Shown: positions 1 through 6,184, numbered from the stretch's first letter. The stretch: 9,638 nt of DNA from Patescibacteria group bacterium (GCA_018609185.1 JAHCSD010000017.1:1-9638), one strand, 5' to 3'. The notes: a model not told the origin generated them from the sequence alone. Translations and numbers: made by a program.

Positions 1-17
1 CGACGCTCTTCCGATCT
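1..17 (+). other. Illumina adapter remnant (assembly artefact)
   Basis: The first 17 bases, CGACGCTCTTCCGATCT, are identical to the 3' end of the standard Illumina TruSeq read-1 adapter. This is not genomic. The prkA reading frame happens to stay open through it, so an annotation pipeline could add false residues to the protein. True sequence probably starts at base 18, and the contig ends there because of read or library structure rather than biology. Confidence 0.95.
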
Positions 18-18
18 G

Positions 19-1092
19 GCCCGCCAGCCCCACGTATCTTTGCGTACGGTTCTCTTTGCGGATGCAAACGAAGAGCCGTTCCTGCGATTTTTTGAGGACG
101 AGGAGAATAAGAAACTCTACGACCGTGCCGTCACGATTTATTTCCCGTACAACATCAGGCTTGATGAAGAAGTTAACATCCATCAGAAACTGAATGACAT
201 CTCTAAATTTAAAGACGTGCATATCGCGCCACATACCCTTGAGTTTGTGGGAACTGCCGCGGTTCTCTCCCGGCTTAAGCCCTCTGAGATATGCCCAAAC
301 CCGATTCTTAAGATGAAAATTCTTAATGGGGACGATATTGAGGAAGAGCAAAAGTTTGAAGATACCACGCGGAGAGTAACTGCAGTCGAGTTGAGGAAAG
401 AACATCGTTGGGATGGCATGGACGGCATTTCCACCCGTGTTTGTGCGAAGGTGCTTGGTTCGAGCTTCTCCTATAAAACGAGACGCGGGGTCAACTGTAT
501 TGATCCTCTCATCGTCTATCGTTTTTTCCGCGAAAGCATTGAGCGCGACAAGGTTCTCGCAAAAGAGAGCGAACGCCACCAGCGTTATCTTGATTTTATT
601 GAGCTCGCCTTTGCCGACTGGGTCGGGAAGGTCAAGCATGATCTTACCACTGCGTTCGTTACTGTTCGGAAAGAATACGCAGAAAGCGTTTTCCAAAGAT
701 ATCTGGATAACGCAGATCTTTGGCTTAAGGATCAAAGGGGAGAAAAACATCCCTTTGACGAGAAGATTCTTTCCGATGTTGAAAAACTCATTGGACTAAA
801 GGATTTTGGCGCTAAGAACAATTTCAGGCAGGAGATGGTAAACTACGCGAATCAGTGTAAGGAATTGAATCGGCCTCTCTGCTACTCTGATAATGAGAAA
901 ATGAAGAAGGCCCTTGATCGCTATGTCTTGAGAGGTCTTAAAGAGTTCCTTCAGACCCCGCATGAAGATCGATTGCGAACTCCCGAACGGAAAGCGCTTT
1001 ACAACAACATCGTTGAAGAACTTAAGCGTAACGGATATTGCGATCATTGTGCACCCACAGTGATTAACTGGTATAGTGAAAATATAAGTTAA
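19..1092 (+). CDS. prkA: PrkA family AAA+ protein (YeaG-like), 5'-truncated
   Basis: About 357 codons remain of a protein usually near 630-650 aa. The lost N-terminal part carries the Walker A region. What remains starts at the end of the AAA+ domain: a VLFADANEEPF segment corresponds to IILAHSNESEW in E. coli YeaG, followed by DRAVTIYFPYNIRLDEEV. It continues into the PrkA C-terminal domain, with MDGISTR, FQRYLDNADLW, NFRQEMVNY and a C-terminal NGY...INWY segment. PrkA was first described as a serine kinase and later as an AAA+ protease-like protein. It acts with DUF444 and SpoVR proteins in stress, starvation or sporulation responses, and the next genes here are those partners. A CDHC cluster near the C-terminus (about 1041-1052) is not in the E. 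coli protein as I recall it. The TTG at 40 is not a real start, because homology continues upstream of it. Identity is firm; function in this organism is inferred. Confidence 0.93.
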   Translation, partial: ARQPHVSLRTVLFADANEEPFLRFFEDEENKKLYDRAVTIYFPYNIRLDEEVNIHQKLNDISKFKDVHIAPHTLEFVGTAAVLSRLKPSEICPNPILKMKILNGDDIEEEQKFEDTTRRVTAVELRKEHRWDGMDGISTRVCAKVLGSSFSYKTRRGVNCIDPLIVYRFFRESIERDKVLAKESERHQRYLDFIELAFADWVGKVKHDLTTAFVTVRKEYAESVFQRYLDNADLWLKDQRGEKHPFDEKILSDVEKLIGLKDFGAKNNFRQEMVNYANQCKELNRPLCYSDNEKMKKALDRYVLRGLKEFLQTPHEDRLRTPERKALYNNIVEELKRNGYCDHCAPTVINWYSENIS

Positions 1093-1118
1093 GCTGCCCT
1101 GAAAGGCAGCTTTTTATT
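1091..1118 (+). terminator. Intrinsic terminator of prkA
   Basis: AAGCTGCC (1091-1098) pairs perfectly with GGCAGCTT (1105-1112) around a 6-nt loop, followed by TTTTT and ATTTAT. The stem begins inside the TAA stop codon of prkA, so prkA transcription should end here rather than run into the DUF444-spoVR genes. Confidence 0.85.
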
Positions 1119-1126
1119 TATATAAT
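1099..1126 (+). promoter_or_regulatory. Possible promoter facing the structured element
   Basis: A perfect TATAAT lies at 1121-1126. A CTGAAA at 1099-1104 sits 16 bp upstream and matches TTGACA at four of six positions. It falls in the loop of the prkA terminator. The start site would be near 1133, just before the inverted-repeat element at 1146, which would then be transcribed. The region is AT-rich because of the terminator tail, so a chance match is possible. Confidence 0.3.
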
Positions 1127-1145
1127 TCCTAAATGATCCCGTAGT

Positions 1146-1470
1146 AGGGCTCTAGGACCCGAACAGAATCAATTTAGCGGAGTGCATTCAGGTCTGAAGC
1201 GAGGCACGAGGAGTGATGCGTACCCCTGCGGTACGTAAACGACGAGCCCCGTTAGAAGTCGCGGGCTTGTCCCGCGCCCTACTTCTAACGGGGCGAGCAA
1301 CGAAGAAGCTTGCCTGAATGTGCTGCGCCCCGAAGGGAAGCTAAAAAATGGCCGATTCCTTCGTTGCTTCTTGCTCGAGGTAGCCTCCGCTACTCCTTCA
1401 GTCGCCACACCTTCGAAATCGTCTCATTTTTTAGCTTCTAAAGTTGATTCTGTTCGAGTCCTAGAGCCCT
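1146..1470. repeat. 325-bp structured element with 31-bp terminal inverted repeats
   Basis: The left arm 1146-1176 and right arm 1439-1470 are inverted copies with one mismatch and one single-base gap. Inside lie two domains. Domain 1 is closed by CATTCAGG (1185-1192) with CCTGAATG (1313-1320). It contains CGTACC-CCTGC-GGTACG (1219-1235) and a stem of CCCCGTTAGAAGT (1247-1259) with ACTTCTAACGGGG (1281-1293), capped by CGCGGG/CCCGCG (1260-1276). Domain 2 is closed by GAAGCTAAAAAATG (1337-1350) with CATTTTTTAGCTTC (1425-1438). It contains CGATT/AATCG (1353-1357 with 1417-1421) and a TAGC/GCTA hairpin (1381-1392). The whole folds as a branched Y with a long base stem. No transposase and no clear target-site duplication are seen. 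It could be a MITE-like repeat, a structured RNA, or both. Confidence 0.8.
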
Positions 1471-1527
1471 CACCCCGAAGAAAATGAACACCCTTATTCG
1501 GCTTCTTATTCATATTCATAGGCGATT

Positions 1528-1561
1528 TTTTTCTAAGAGAGCAGGCATCTGCTAAGAAAAA
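1528..1561. repeat. Hairpin with A/T-rich outer stem
   Basis: AGCAG (1540-1544) and CTGCT (1549-1553) enclose a GCAT loop. Outside them TTTTTCT (1528-1534) pairs with AGAAAAA (1555-1561) across a bulge. The left flank GGCGATTTTTTTCTAAGAG resembles GGCGATTTTCTGAGAG at the start of the next structured element. No U-run follows on either strand, so this is not a standard terminator. Confidence 0.45.
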
Positions 1562-1625
1562 CTTACGGAGCCCGAAGCGGGCATGGTTCGAGCGAAGCGA
1601 GAGAGCGAGGGCGAGTACAGAGCGG

Positions 1626-1710
1626 CGATTTTCTGAGAGGGGGCGTTCTGACTTGCCGAGCTCGGCTCGGCTGCGCAGAAACGCCTCGCCTCTGGGCGCT
1701 GGGAAAATCG
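1626..1710. repeat. Long nested hairpin upstream of the DUF444-spoVR operon
   Basis: Four co-axial stems are visible: CGATTTTC (1626-1633) with GAAAATCG (1703-1710); AGAGG (1636-1640) with CCTCT (1689-1693); GGCGTTCTG (1642-1650) with CAGAAACGCC (1676-1685, one bulge); and GCCGAGC (1655-1661) with GCTCGGC (1665-1671) around a 3-nt loop. The pairing is too ordered for chance. It is GC-rich in the middle and free of any credible protein gene. The stretch 1562-1625 before it is a purine-rich run of GCGAG-like words with a small GCCCG-AAG-CGGGC hairpin. Its role is unknown. Confidence 0.6.
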
Positions 1711-1747
1711 ACTGTGTCTTTTCGTGTAGATGCCTACTCTCCTTGAG

Positions 1748-1776
1748 TTGACTCTTGAGATAAATACTTCTACCAT
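1748..1776 (+). promoter_or_regulatory. Sigma70-type promoter of the DUF444-spoVR operon
   Basis: TTGACT (1748-1753), a 17-bp spacer and TACCAT (1771-1776) form a good housekeeping-type promoter. The start site would be about 1783, giving a leader of about 40 nt with a strong Shine-Dalgarno site. It explains how the three downstream genes are expressed after the prkA terminator. Confidence 0.6.
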
Positions 1777-1783
1777 AAAGGGA

Positions 1784-1800
1784 TAGTTATTTGATAACTA
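1784..1800. promoter_or_regulatory. Perfect palindrome at the predicted transcript 5' end
   Basis: TAGTTAT (1784-1790), TTG, ATAACTA (1794-1800) is a perfect 7-bp inverted repeat. It lies just after the predicted start site and 10 nt before the Shine-Dalgarno site. It could be a repressor operator or a 5'-terminal stem that stabilises the mRNA. Confidence 0.45.
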
Positions 1801-1822
1801 AATACACCTTGGAGGTAACGCT

Positions 1823-2389
1823 ATGGCCGTGTTACGAGATAAAACTGCTCCCCGGGATATCAGACGAATTGATCGTGATCGTAAACGTCATAAAGAAATT
1901 GTGCGCGAAGCCATTAAAGAAAACCTGAAAGAGATTCTTGACAGTATAGATATCGTGAGCATTTCTCCTCATCAGAAAATAAAAATCCCTCTTCGAAGCG
2001 TCAAAGAGTACCAGTTTGTATTTTCCGAAAAAACCCCTGGCGTCGCTCAAGCTCCGGGAAAAGGCAAGGGAGATAAACTGGGAGAAGAGAAAGATAAAAG
2101 TCCCGACCCCGGCCCTCGGGCAGGGGACATGCCGGGCGAAGACATTTACGAAGTTGAGATGTATGCAGGCGAGCTTCAGGATATCATTGACGAAAAATAT
2201 AACCTTCCGAATCTTGAGGAACGGGATAAATCCAAAACACCGGATCAAGAGAAAACGCGCATGCGAGGATACAAGAAGAAAGGCCCCCTTCCGCGTCTTG
2301 CCAGGCGCCGCACCGCGAAGAGACGCCTGGAGAGGCTTAAGAACGAAGAACGCATCAAAAAAGATTTAGAGAAAGACAAAACGTCTTAA
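1823..2389 (+). CDS. DUF444 (YeaH/YhbH) N-terminal half, separate gene
   Basis: This 188-aa, very charged protein matches the N-terminal part of the DUF444 family. It has a basic start (DRDRKRHKEIVREAIKENL), a KIKIPLRSVKEYQF strand, a low-complexity Gly/Pro/Lys linker (about residues 70-105), a VEMYAGELQDIIDEKYNLPNL segment equivalent to the YeaH stretch before PNL, and a basic C-terminal tail ending at TAA. Family members are normally about 390-430 aa with a VWA domain at the C-terminus. Here that domain is in the next gene, in the same frame, 15 nt after the stop. A strong GGAGGT (1811-1816) sits 6 nt before the ATG. The two halves probably assemble into one YeaH-like partner of PrkA and SpoVR (inference). 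Confidence 0.85.
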   Translation: MAVLRDKTAPRDIRRIDRDRKRHKEIVREAIKENLKEILDSIDIVSISPHQKIKIPLRSVKEYQFVFSEKTPGVAQAPGKGKGDKLGEEKDKSPDPGPRAGDMPGEDIYEVEMYAGELQDIIDEKYNLPNLEERDKSKTPDQEKTRMRGYKKKGPLPRLARRRTAKRRLERLKNEERIKKDLEKDKTS

Positions 2390-2400
2390 AGGAGAGGTGG
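2390..2400 (+). promoter_or_regulatory. Shine-Dalgarno site that separates the two DUF444 halves
   Basis: AGGAGAGGTGG follows directly on the TAA stop at 2387-2389 and ends 4 nt before the ATG at 2405. The upstream gene uses a similar context (GGAGGTAACGCT before its ATG). A strong site exactly at the break argues that the C-terminal half is translated on its own, and against a sequencing error or a dead gene. Confidence 0.8.
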
Positions 2401-2404
2401 CGCT

Positions 2405-3010
2405 ATGCCCAAGAAAGCTCCGTTCCGTGAAGATGACCTTCGTTTTAAACGAACCGAAAAAGAGCCTAAACCAAAATTGCTTGCCGTGGTGTTCATGGCC
2501 ATGGACCAATCAGGATCCATGAGTGAAGAACGAATCATTATTGCGCGGGCTGTCTGCCAATATTTTGTGAGATGGATTAGAAGTAAGAGAGAATACAAGG
2601 ATGTCGAAATTGTCTTCATTAAACAAGAGGGCGAATCAGCAGTAGTTACTGAAGAGCAGTTCTTCACCCGTGTCGATCGGGGGGGCACCAGGTTTTCCAC
2701 CGCGTATGAGCTGATGAACGATCTCATTACGAAAAAATATGACCCCGATAAATACAATGTGTACGTGATCCATTTTACGGACGGAGAGAATGAGTCGGGC
2801 GACAACGGGCCCGCAGAGGAGGAAGTGAAAGAGCTTCTTCCGAGGGTAAATCTGTTTGGGTACATTCAATTTGAAGAAAGCCCGGGCGGGCAGGGCATGC
2901 GCGACATTTTCACAAGAATGAAGAAGAACCACGCCAACCTTAAAGTGCTTGTTGCGGGGCGAACGAGCGAAATCAAGCCGGCCCTCGAAGAGCTTCTGGA
3001 CGAAAACTAG
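2405..3010 (+). CDS. DUF444 (YeaH/YhbH) C-terminal half: VWA domain protein
   Basis: This 201-aa protein is a von Willebrand factor A-type domain matching the C-terminal half of YeaH/YhbH. The metal-binding (MIDAS) residues are all present: DQSGS (34-38), GGT (93-95) and TDG (125-127). The leading PFREDDLRFKR corresponds to PFIDTFDLRYK before the domain in E. coli YeaH. The family's His-rich RHHTQAKEV stretch is replaced by KQEGESAVV (about 73-81), so two conserved histidines are missing. The C-terminus ends in KVLVAGRTSEI, in place of the longer family tail. The gene is in the same frame as the upstream half and 14 nt from spoVR. It probably binds the upstream half and bridges PrkA and SpoVR; this is inferred from context. 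Confidence 0.88.
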   Translation: MPKKAPFREDDLRFKRTEKEPKPKLLAVVFMAMDQSGSMSEERIIIARAVCQYFVRWIRSKREYKDVEIVFIKQEGESAVVTEEQFFTRVDRGGTRFSTAYELMNDLITKKYDPDKYNVYVIHFTDGENESGDNGPAEEEVKELLPRVNLFGYIQFEESPGGQGMRDIFTRMKKNHANLKVLVAGRTSEIKPALEELLDEN

Positions 3011-3024
3011 GGGGAATACGAACC

Positions 3025-4452
3025 ATGAAAGAATTCACTCATAAGGAACTTCGGTATTGGATAGACAGGATCGAAGAGCGCGCACGAGACGTGGGGCTTG
3101 ACTTCTATCCTCAGGAATTCAATATTGTCTCACAAGAACGCTCAACAGAGCTTCTTGCCTGTACCGGTGTAGTAGATCGTTATACTCACTGGTCTACGGG
3201 AAAAGCCTATGACCGGTTTGAGACGCTCTACAAGTACGGCGTTATTTCTCACCTTCCGTATGAACTGGTAATCAACTCAAACCCCTGCCAGGCATATCTT
3301 CTTGAAGGGAACAGCCCGATTATCCAGATTTTAGTTATTGCGCACGTGTATGCGCATAACGACTTTTTTAAGAATAATTTCTTGTTCAGCGCGACTAGTC
3401 CCGAAGAAGTACTAGACCTCTTTTCTGATCATGCGGGTCATATTGATCGGTTGATACGACGCGTGGGCGCAAAAAAGGTTGAGACGGCGCTTACCGCAGC
3501 CCATGCCTTACGTAACCAGAGGCTTTCTCTTCCGGGTTCCCAGGGTCATCAAAAAGGGCTGAATCTTCTGCGTTATATTCTTGAGGTGTGCCCGAGGATT
3601 AGCCGCTGGGAGAAAGACGTTCTGAAGATAGTGGACGAAGAGTGGGAATACTTTGTTCCTCAACTCGAGACAAAGATTATGAACGAGGGGTGGGCAGCTT
3701 ATTGGCATACCCAGATCGTAAAAAGCCTTGATCTTCCTCCCGGTCTCATGACTGACTTTATTATTGAAAATTCCAAAGTGGTTTTTAGAATCCCCCAGGG
3801 CGGTATTAATCCGTATAACATCGGCTTCAACATGTTTAGTGATATTAAAGAGACGTGGGACCGATTAAGCAGGGGAGAATTAAGGCAGGGCGAGACATGG
3901 GATGGCCTTGATGGTACCAGTAAGATTTTTGACATTCGAGCTATGAATAAAGACAACACGTTTATCGAGACGTATCTCTCGCTTGAGGCGGCGCGCGCCT
4001 CATACCTCGTAAAGTATGACGAGAGCGACGAAAGAGAAGTGGTTGCCGTAAGTGACGAGGAAGGGTTTGAAGAGGTCAAAGAGACGTTTTCGAAACAGGT
4101 AGGCAGTCGGATATTCCCTATAGTGCGCTGCGTGGAGGCAAGCGGCGACAGGAAGAGACAGCTTTGGCAAAAACACGAATTTGACGGAAGGAAACTTGAC
4201 GAAGAATACCTCCGAAAAACCCTCGAACATGCATATGTGTTCTGGAAGGAACCCATCTACCTTGAGACGCGTAACGATATACCGGTGGGTGTTCCGTACG
4301 GCACAAGTAAAGAGCTTCCGGAAGCCCCGTATTGTTATGTGTTTGACGGGGAAAAACATAGTCAATTCCCCATACAGTTTTCGCGAGATAGTAGTAATGA
4401 TGAGGATATGAAAATCCTTGCCGATTTTATCAGAAGACTTACTAATCCTTAA
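3025..4452 (+). CDS. spoVR: SpoVR family protein (YcgB-like)
   Basis: This 475-aa protein is close to the B. subtilis SpoVR length and a little shorter than E. coli YcgB. It looks complete. It has the family signatures IAHVYAHNDFFKNN (about 105-118), MNEGWAAYWHTQI (219-231) and INPYNIGFNMF (about 261-271). The C-terminal third, with YLSLEAARASYLV and HAYVFWKEPIYLET, is also SpoVR-like. The His and Glu residues of the two central motifs are conserved. SpoVR was named for a role in spore cortex formation, but the family is widespread in non-sporulating bacteria, and nothing here suggests sporulation. The start is the ATG at 3025, preceded by a weak GGGGGA directly after the upstream stop. It is the last gene of the operon, and the terminator stem starts 6 nt past its stop. 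Confidence 0.95.
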   Translation: MKEFTHKELRYWIDRIEERARDVGLDFYPQEFNIVSQERSTELLACTGVVDRYTHWSTGKAYDRFETLYKYGVISHLPYELVINSNPCQAYLLEGNSPIIQILVIAHVYAHNDFFKNNFLFSATSPEEVLDLFSDHAGHIDRLIRRVGAKKVETALTAAHALRNQRLSLPGSQGHQKGLNLLRYILEVCPRISRWEKDVLKIVDEEWEYFVPQLETKIMNEGWAAYWHTQIVKSLDLPPGLMTDFIIENSKVVFRIPQGGINPYNIGFNMFSDIKETWDRLSRGELRQGETWDGLDGTSKIFDIRAMNKDNTFIETYLSLEAARASYLVKYDESDEREVVAVSDEEGFEEVKETFSKQVGSRIFPIVRCVEASGDRKRQLWQKHEFDGRKLDEEYLRKTLEHAYVFWKEPIYLETRNDIPVGVPYGTSKELPEAPYCYVFDGEKHSQFPIQFSRDSSNDEDMKILADFIRRLTNP

Positions 4453-4456
4453 ACGT

Positions 4457-4486
4457 AAAGCCTGTGTCAACACAGGCTTTTTTATT
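4457..4486 (+). terminator. Intrinsic terminator after spoVR
   Basis: AAGCCTGTG (4458-4466) pairs perfectly with CACAGGCTT (4471-4479) around TCAA, followed by a TTTTTTATTT tail. It closes the DUF444-spoVR operon and separates it from the glycosyltransferase. Confidence 0.9.
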
Positions 4487-4489
4487 TGT

Positions 4490-4518
4490 TTGCCCAAAAC
4501 GGATTCCTCGATTAGAAT
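4490..4518 (+). promoter_or_regulatory. Leaderless-type promoter of the glycosyltransferase
   Basis: TTGCCC (4490-4495), a 17-bp spacer and TAGAAT (4513-4518) are followed by only 7 bp before the ATG at 4526. The start site would fall on or next to the A of the ATG. No Shine-Dalgarno sequence is present (AATACAAACC precedes the ATG). The same layout occurs before the minus-strand membrane gene at 8960. Confidence 0.55.
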
Positions 4519-4525
4519 ACAAACC

Positions 4526-6112
4526 ATGGACACCAGACATTATTTACGAGCAGGGAAGGCGAGTGATCTTTCCGGAGTCTCCGAGCGTCGGATGTATAGA
4601 TTTTTTGAAATGCTCCCCGGGGGGCTTATTTGGCTTACGTTTGGCGTGCTTATTTTAGGGTCAAAGTTTGTACCTATGTGGGTGGCCCTTTTTATTATTG
4701 GATTTGATATCTACTGGTTGTTTAAGACTATCAATCTTTCGTTCCACATGAGAGCGAGTTATCAGCAAATGAAACGATACCGGGAAATTGACTGGTTGGG
4801 ATCCTTAGATCATCTACCAAGCACTAACCATCAACTATCAATCAAGAGTTGGCACGATATATACCATCTTATTATTATCCCTATGTACAAAGAACCGTTG
4901 GATGTGGTGAGTCCGACATTTGAAGCGCTTGCCGGCACCGATTACCCCAAAGACCATATGATAGTAGTGCTCGCGGTCGAAGAGGGGGGGGGCCAGGATG
5001 CGCGTCATGTCGCAGAATCGCTCAAAAAAGATTTTGCGAGCACGTTTTTTAGGTTTGAAATCGTGTATCATCCTCAAGGGCTTCCCGGAGAAATCCCCGG
5101 GAAGGGGTCAAATGAGGCATGGGCGGGGAAGCAGATAAAGGAACACGTGATTGATACCCTGCAGATTCCCTATGAACATATTATTGTTTCAGTGTTTGAT
5201 GCCGATACCGTGGTGTACCCTAAATACTTTAGCTGCCTCACGTATCATTACCTGACAGCGAAAAAACCAACACGTACAAGCTTTCAGCCTATTCCATTAT
5301 TTATCAATAATATTTGGGAGGCTCCCGCGCTTGCGAGGGTCATCGCATTTTCTTCCACGTTCTGGCATTTGATGAACCAGGCACGGCCGGAAAAAAAAGT
5401 GACGTTTTCCAGTCACTCTATGCCGTTTAAGGCTCTGGTTGATATCGGATTCTGGCAAACAAATGTGGTATCTGAAGACTCACGGATTTTCTGGCAGTGT
5501 TTTTTGTATTATGAGGGTGACTACCGGGTGGAATCACTGCATTATCCGGTTTCAATGGATGCTAATGTCGCGAAAAGTTTTTGGGGATCTATGAAAAATC
5601 TTTATTTGCAACAACGCCGCTGGGCGTATGGAGCGGCAGACATTCCGTATTACCTTTTTGGATTTTTCAAAAATCGTTTTTCTGCTGAAGCCGGATCTTC
5701 TCGAAAGATTCCCTGGCATAAGATATATAACTACGGGTTTTATACGATCGAAGGGTTTTGGTCCTGGGGCACGAATGCGCTGATTATTTTAGTGTTTGGT
5801 CTTTTGCCGCTTTTTCTGGGAGGCGAAGAATTCAATCTCACTATTCTTTCGTATAACCTTCCTCGTATTACGCGCGTCCTTCTTACCCTCGCCATGGTCG
5901 GGATTATCTCTTCCGCATACACCGCCATTCTGCTGCTTCCCCCTCGTCCTCCCCGGTACGGAAAATGGCATTACATCATACAGGTCTTACAATGGTTTTT
6001 GGTCCCCATAAATATGATTATCTTCGGCGCGATCCCTGCCATTGAAGCCCAAACAAGGCTTATGTTCGGCCGGTACTTGGGGTTTTGGTTTACACCAAAG
6101 ATGCGTAAATAG
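4526..6112 (+). CDS. Membrane-bound family 2 glycosyltransferase
   Basis: This 528-aa protein has a cellulose-synthase-like layout. An N-terminal hydrophobic hairpin (about 31-66) precedes a cytosolic GT-A domain starting near HLIIIPMYKEP (about 113-123), then several C-terminal membrane segments (about 410-435, 455-480 and 490-515). Catalytic motifs are visible: DAD (225-227) for nucleotide-sugar and metal binding, ED (317-318) as the likely base region, and QQRRW (362-366). It should transfer a sugar from a nucleotide donor to a growing glycan or lipid at the inner membrane; the product cannot be told. An in-frame ATG at 4418 exists, but it lies inside spoVR and upstream of the terminator and promoter, so I chose 4526. 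A run of nine G (4984-4992) lies in the GT domain. The gene stands alone, convergent with recG. Confidence 0.88.
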   Translation: MDTRHYLRAGKASDLSGVSERRMYRFFEMLPGGLIWLTFGVLILGSKFVPMWVALFIIGFDIYWLFKTINLSFHMRASYQQMKRYREIDWLGSLDHLPSTNHQLSIKSWHDIYHLIIIPMYKEPLDVVSPTFEALAGTDYPKDHMIVVLAVEEGGGQDARHVAESLKKDFASTFFRFEIVYHPQGLPGEIPGKGSNEAWAGKQIKEHVIDTLQIPYEHIIVSVFDADTVVYPKYFSCLTYHYLTAKKPTRTSFQPIPLFINNIWEAPALARVIAFSSTFWHLMNQARPEKKVTFSSHSMPFKALVDIGFWQTNVVSEDSRIFWQCFLYYEGDYRVESLHYPVSMDANVAKSFWGSMKNLYLQQRRWAYGAADIPYYLFGFFKNRFSAEAGSSRKIPWHKIYNYGFYTIEGFWSWGTNALIILVFGLLPLFLGGEEFNLTILSYNLPRITRVLLTLAMVGIISSAYTAILLLPPRPPRYGKWHYIIQVLQWFLVPINMIIFGAIPAIEAQTRLMFGRYLGFWFTPKMRK

Positions 6113-6118
6113 CTTCTT

Positions 6119-6178
6119 AGCTTTTAGGCCTTAGGCGTTAGGAAAACGTCGTTCCTAGAGCCTAGCGCCTAGAAAGCT
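6119..6178. repeat. Inverted repeat of TTAGGNN heptamers between convergent genes
   Basis: The left arm is AGCTT followed by three tandem heptamers at 6124-6144 (TTAGGCC, then TTAGGCG, then TTAGGAA). The right arm at 6152-6172 carries three inverted copies (TTCCTAG, then AGCCTAG, then CGCCTAG) and AAAGCT. In plus-strand RNA the arms pair over about 26 bp with G-U pairs and two mismatches around a 7-nt loop. No T-run follows on either strand. It sits between the ends of the glycosyltransferase and recG, and may act as a two-way transcript end or be a small dispersed repeat. Confidence 0.7.
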
Positions 6179-6184
6179 TATAAT

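Noticed and set aside
1169..1408. 79-aa minus-strand ORF inside the 325-bp element
   Set aside because: It is fully explained by the inverted-repeat structure and low stop frequency of the GC-rich arms. It has no ribosome site and no recognisable domain.
1146..1470. CRISPR array or insertion sequence
   Set aside because: There are no regularly spaced direct repeats and no transposase. The repeats are inverted and nested.
1552..1776. 74-aa minus-strand ORF over the second hairpin region
   Set aside because: It runs through the nested hairpin and the operon promoter, and its composition is low-complexity with no family match that I recognise.
4418..4525. Longer N-terminus for the glycosyltransferase
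   Set aside because: The extension lies in the end of spoVR and across its terminator and the glycosyltransferase promoter. Its residues do not resemble the family.
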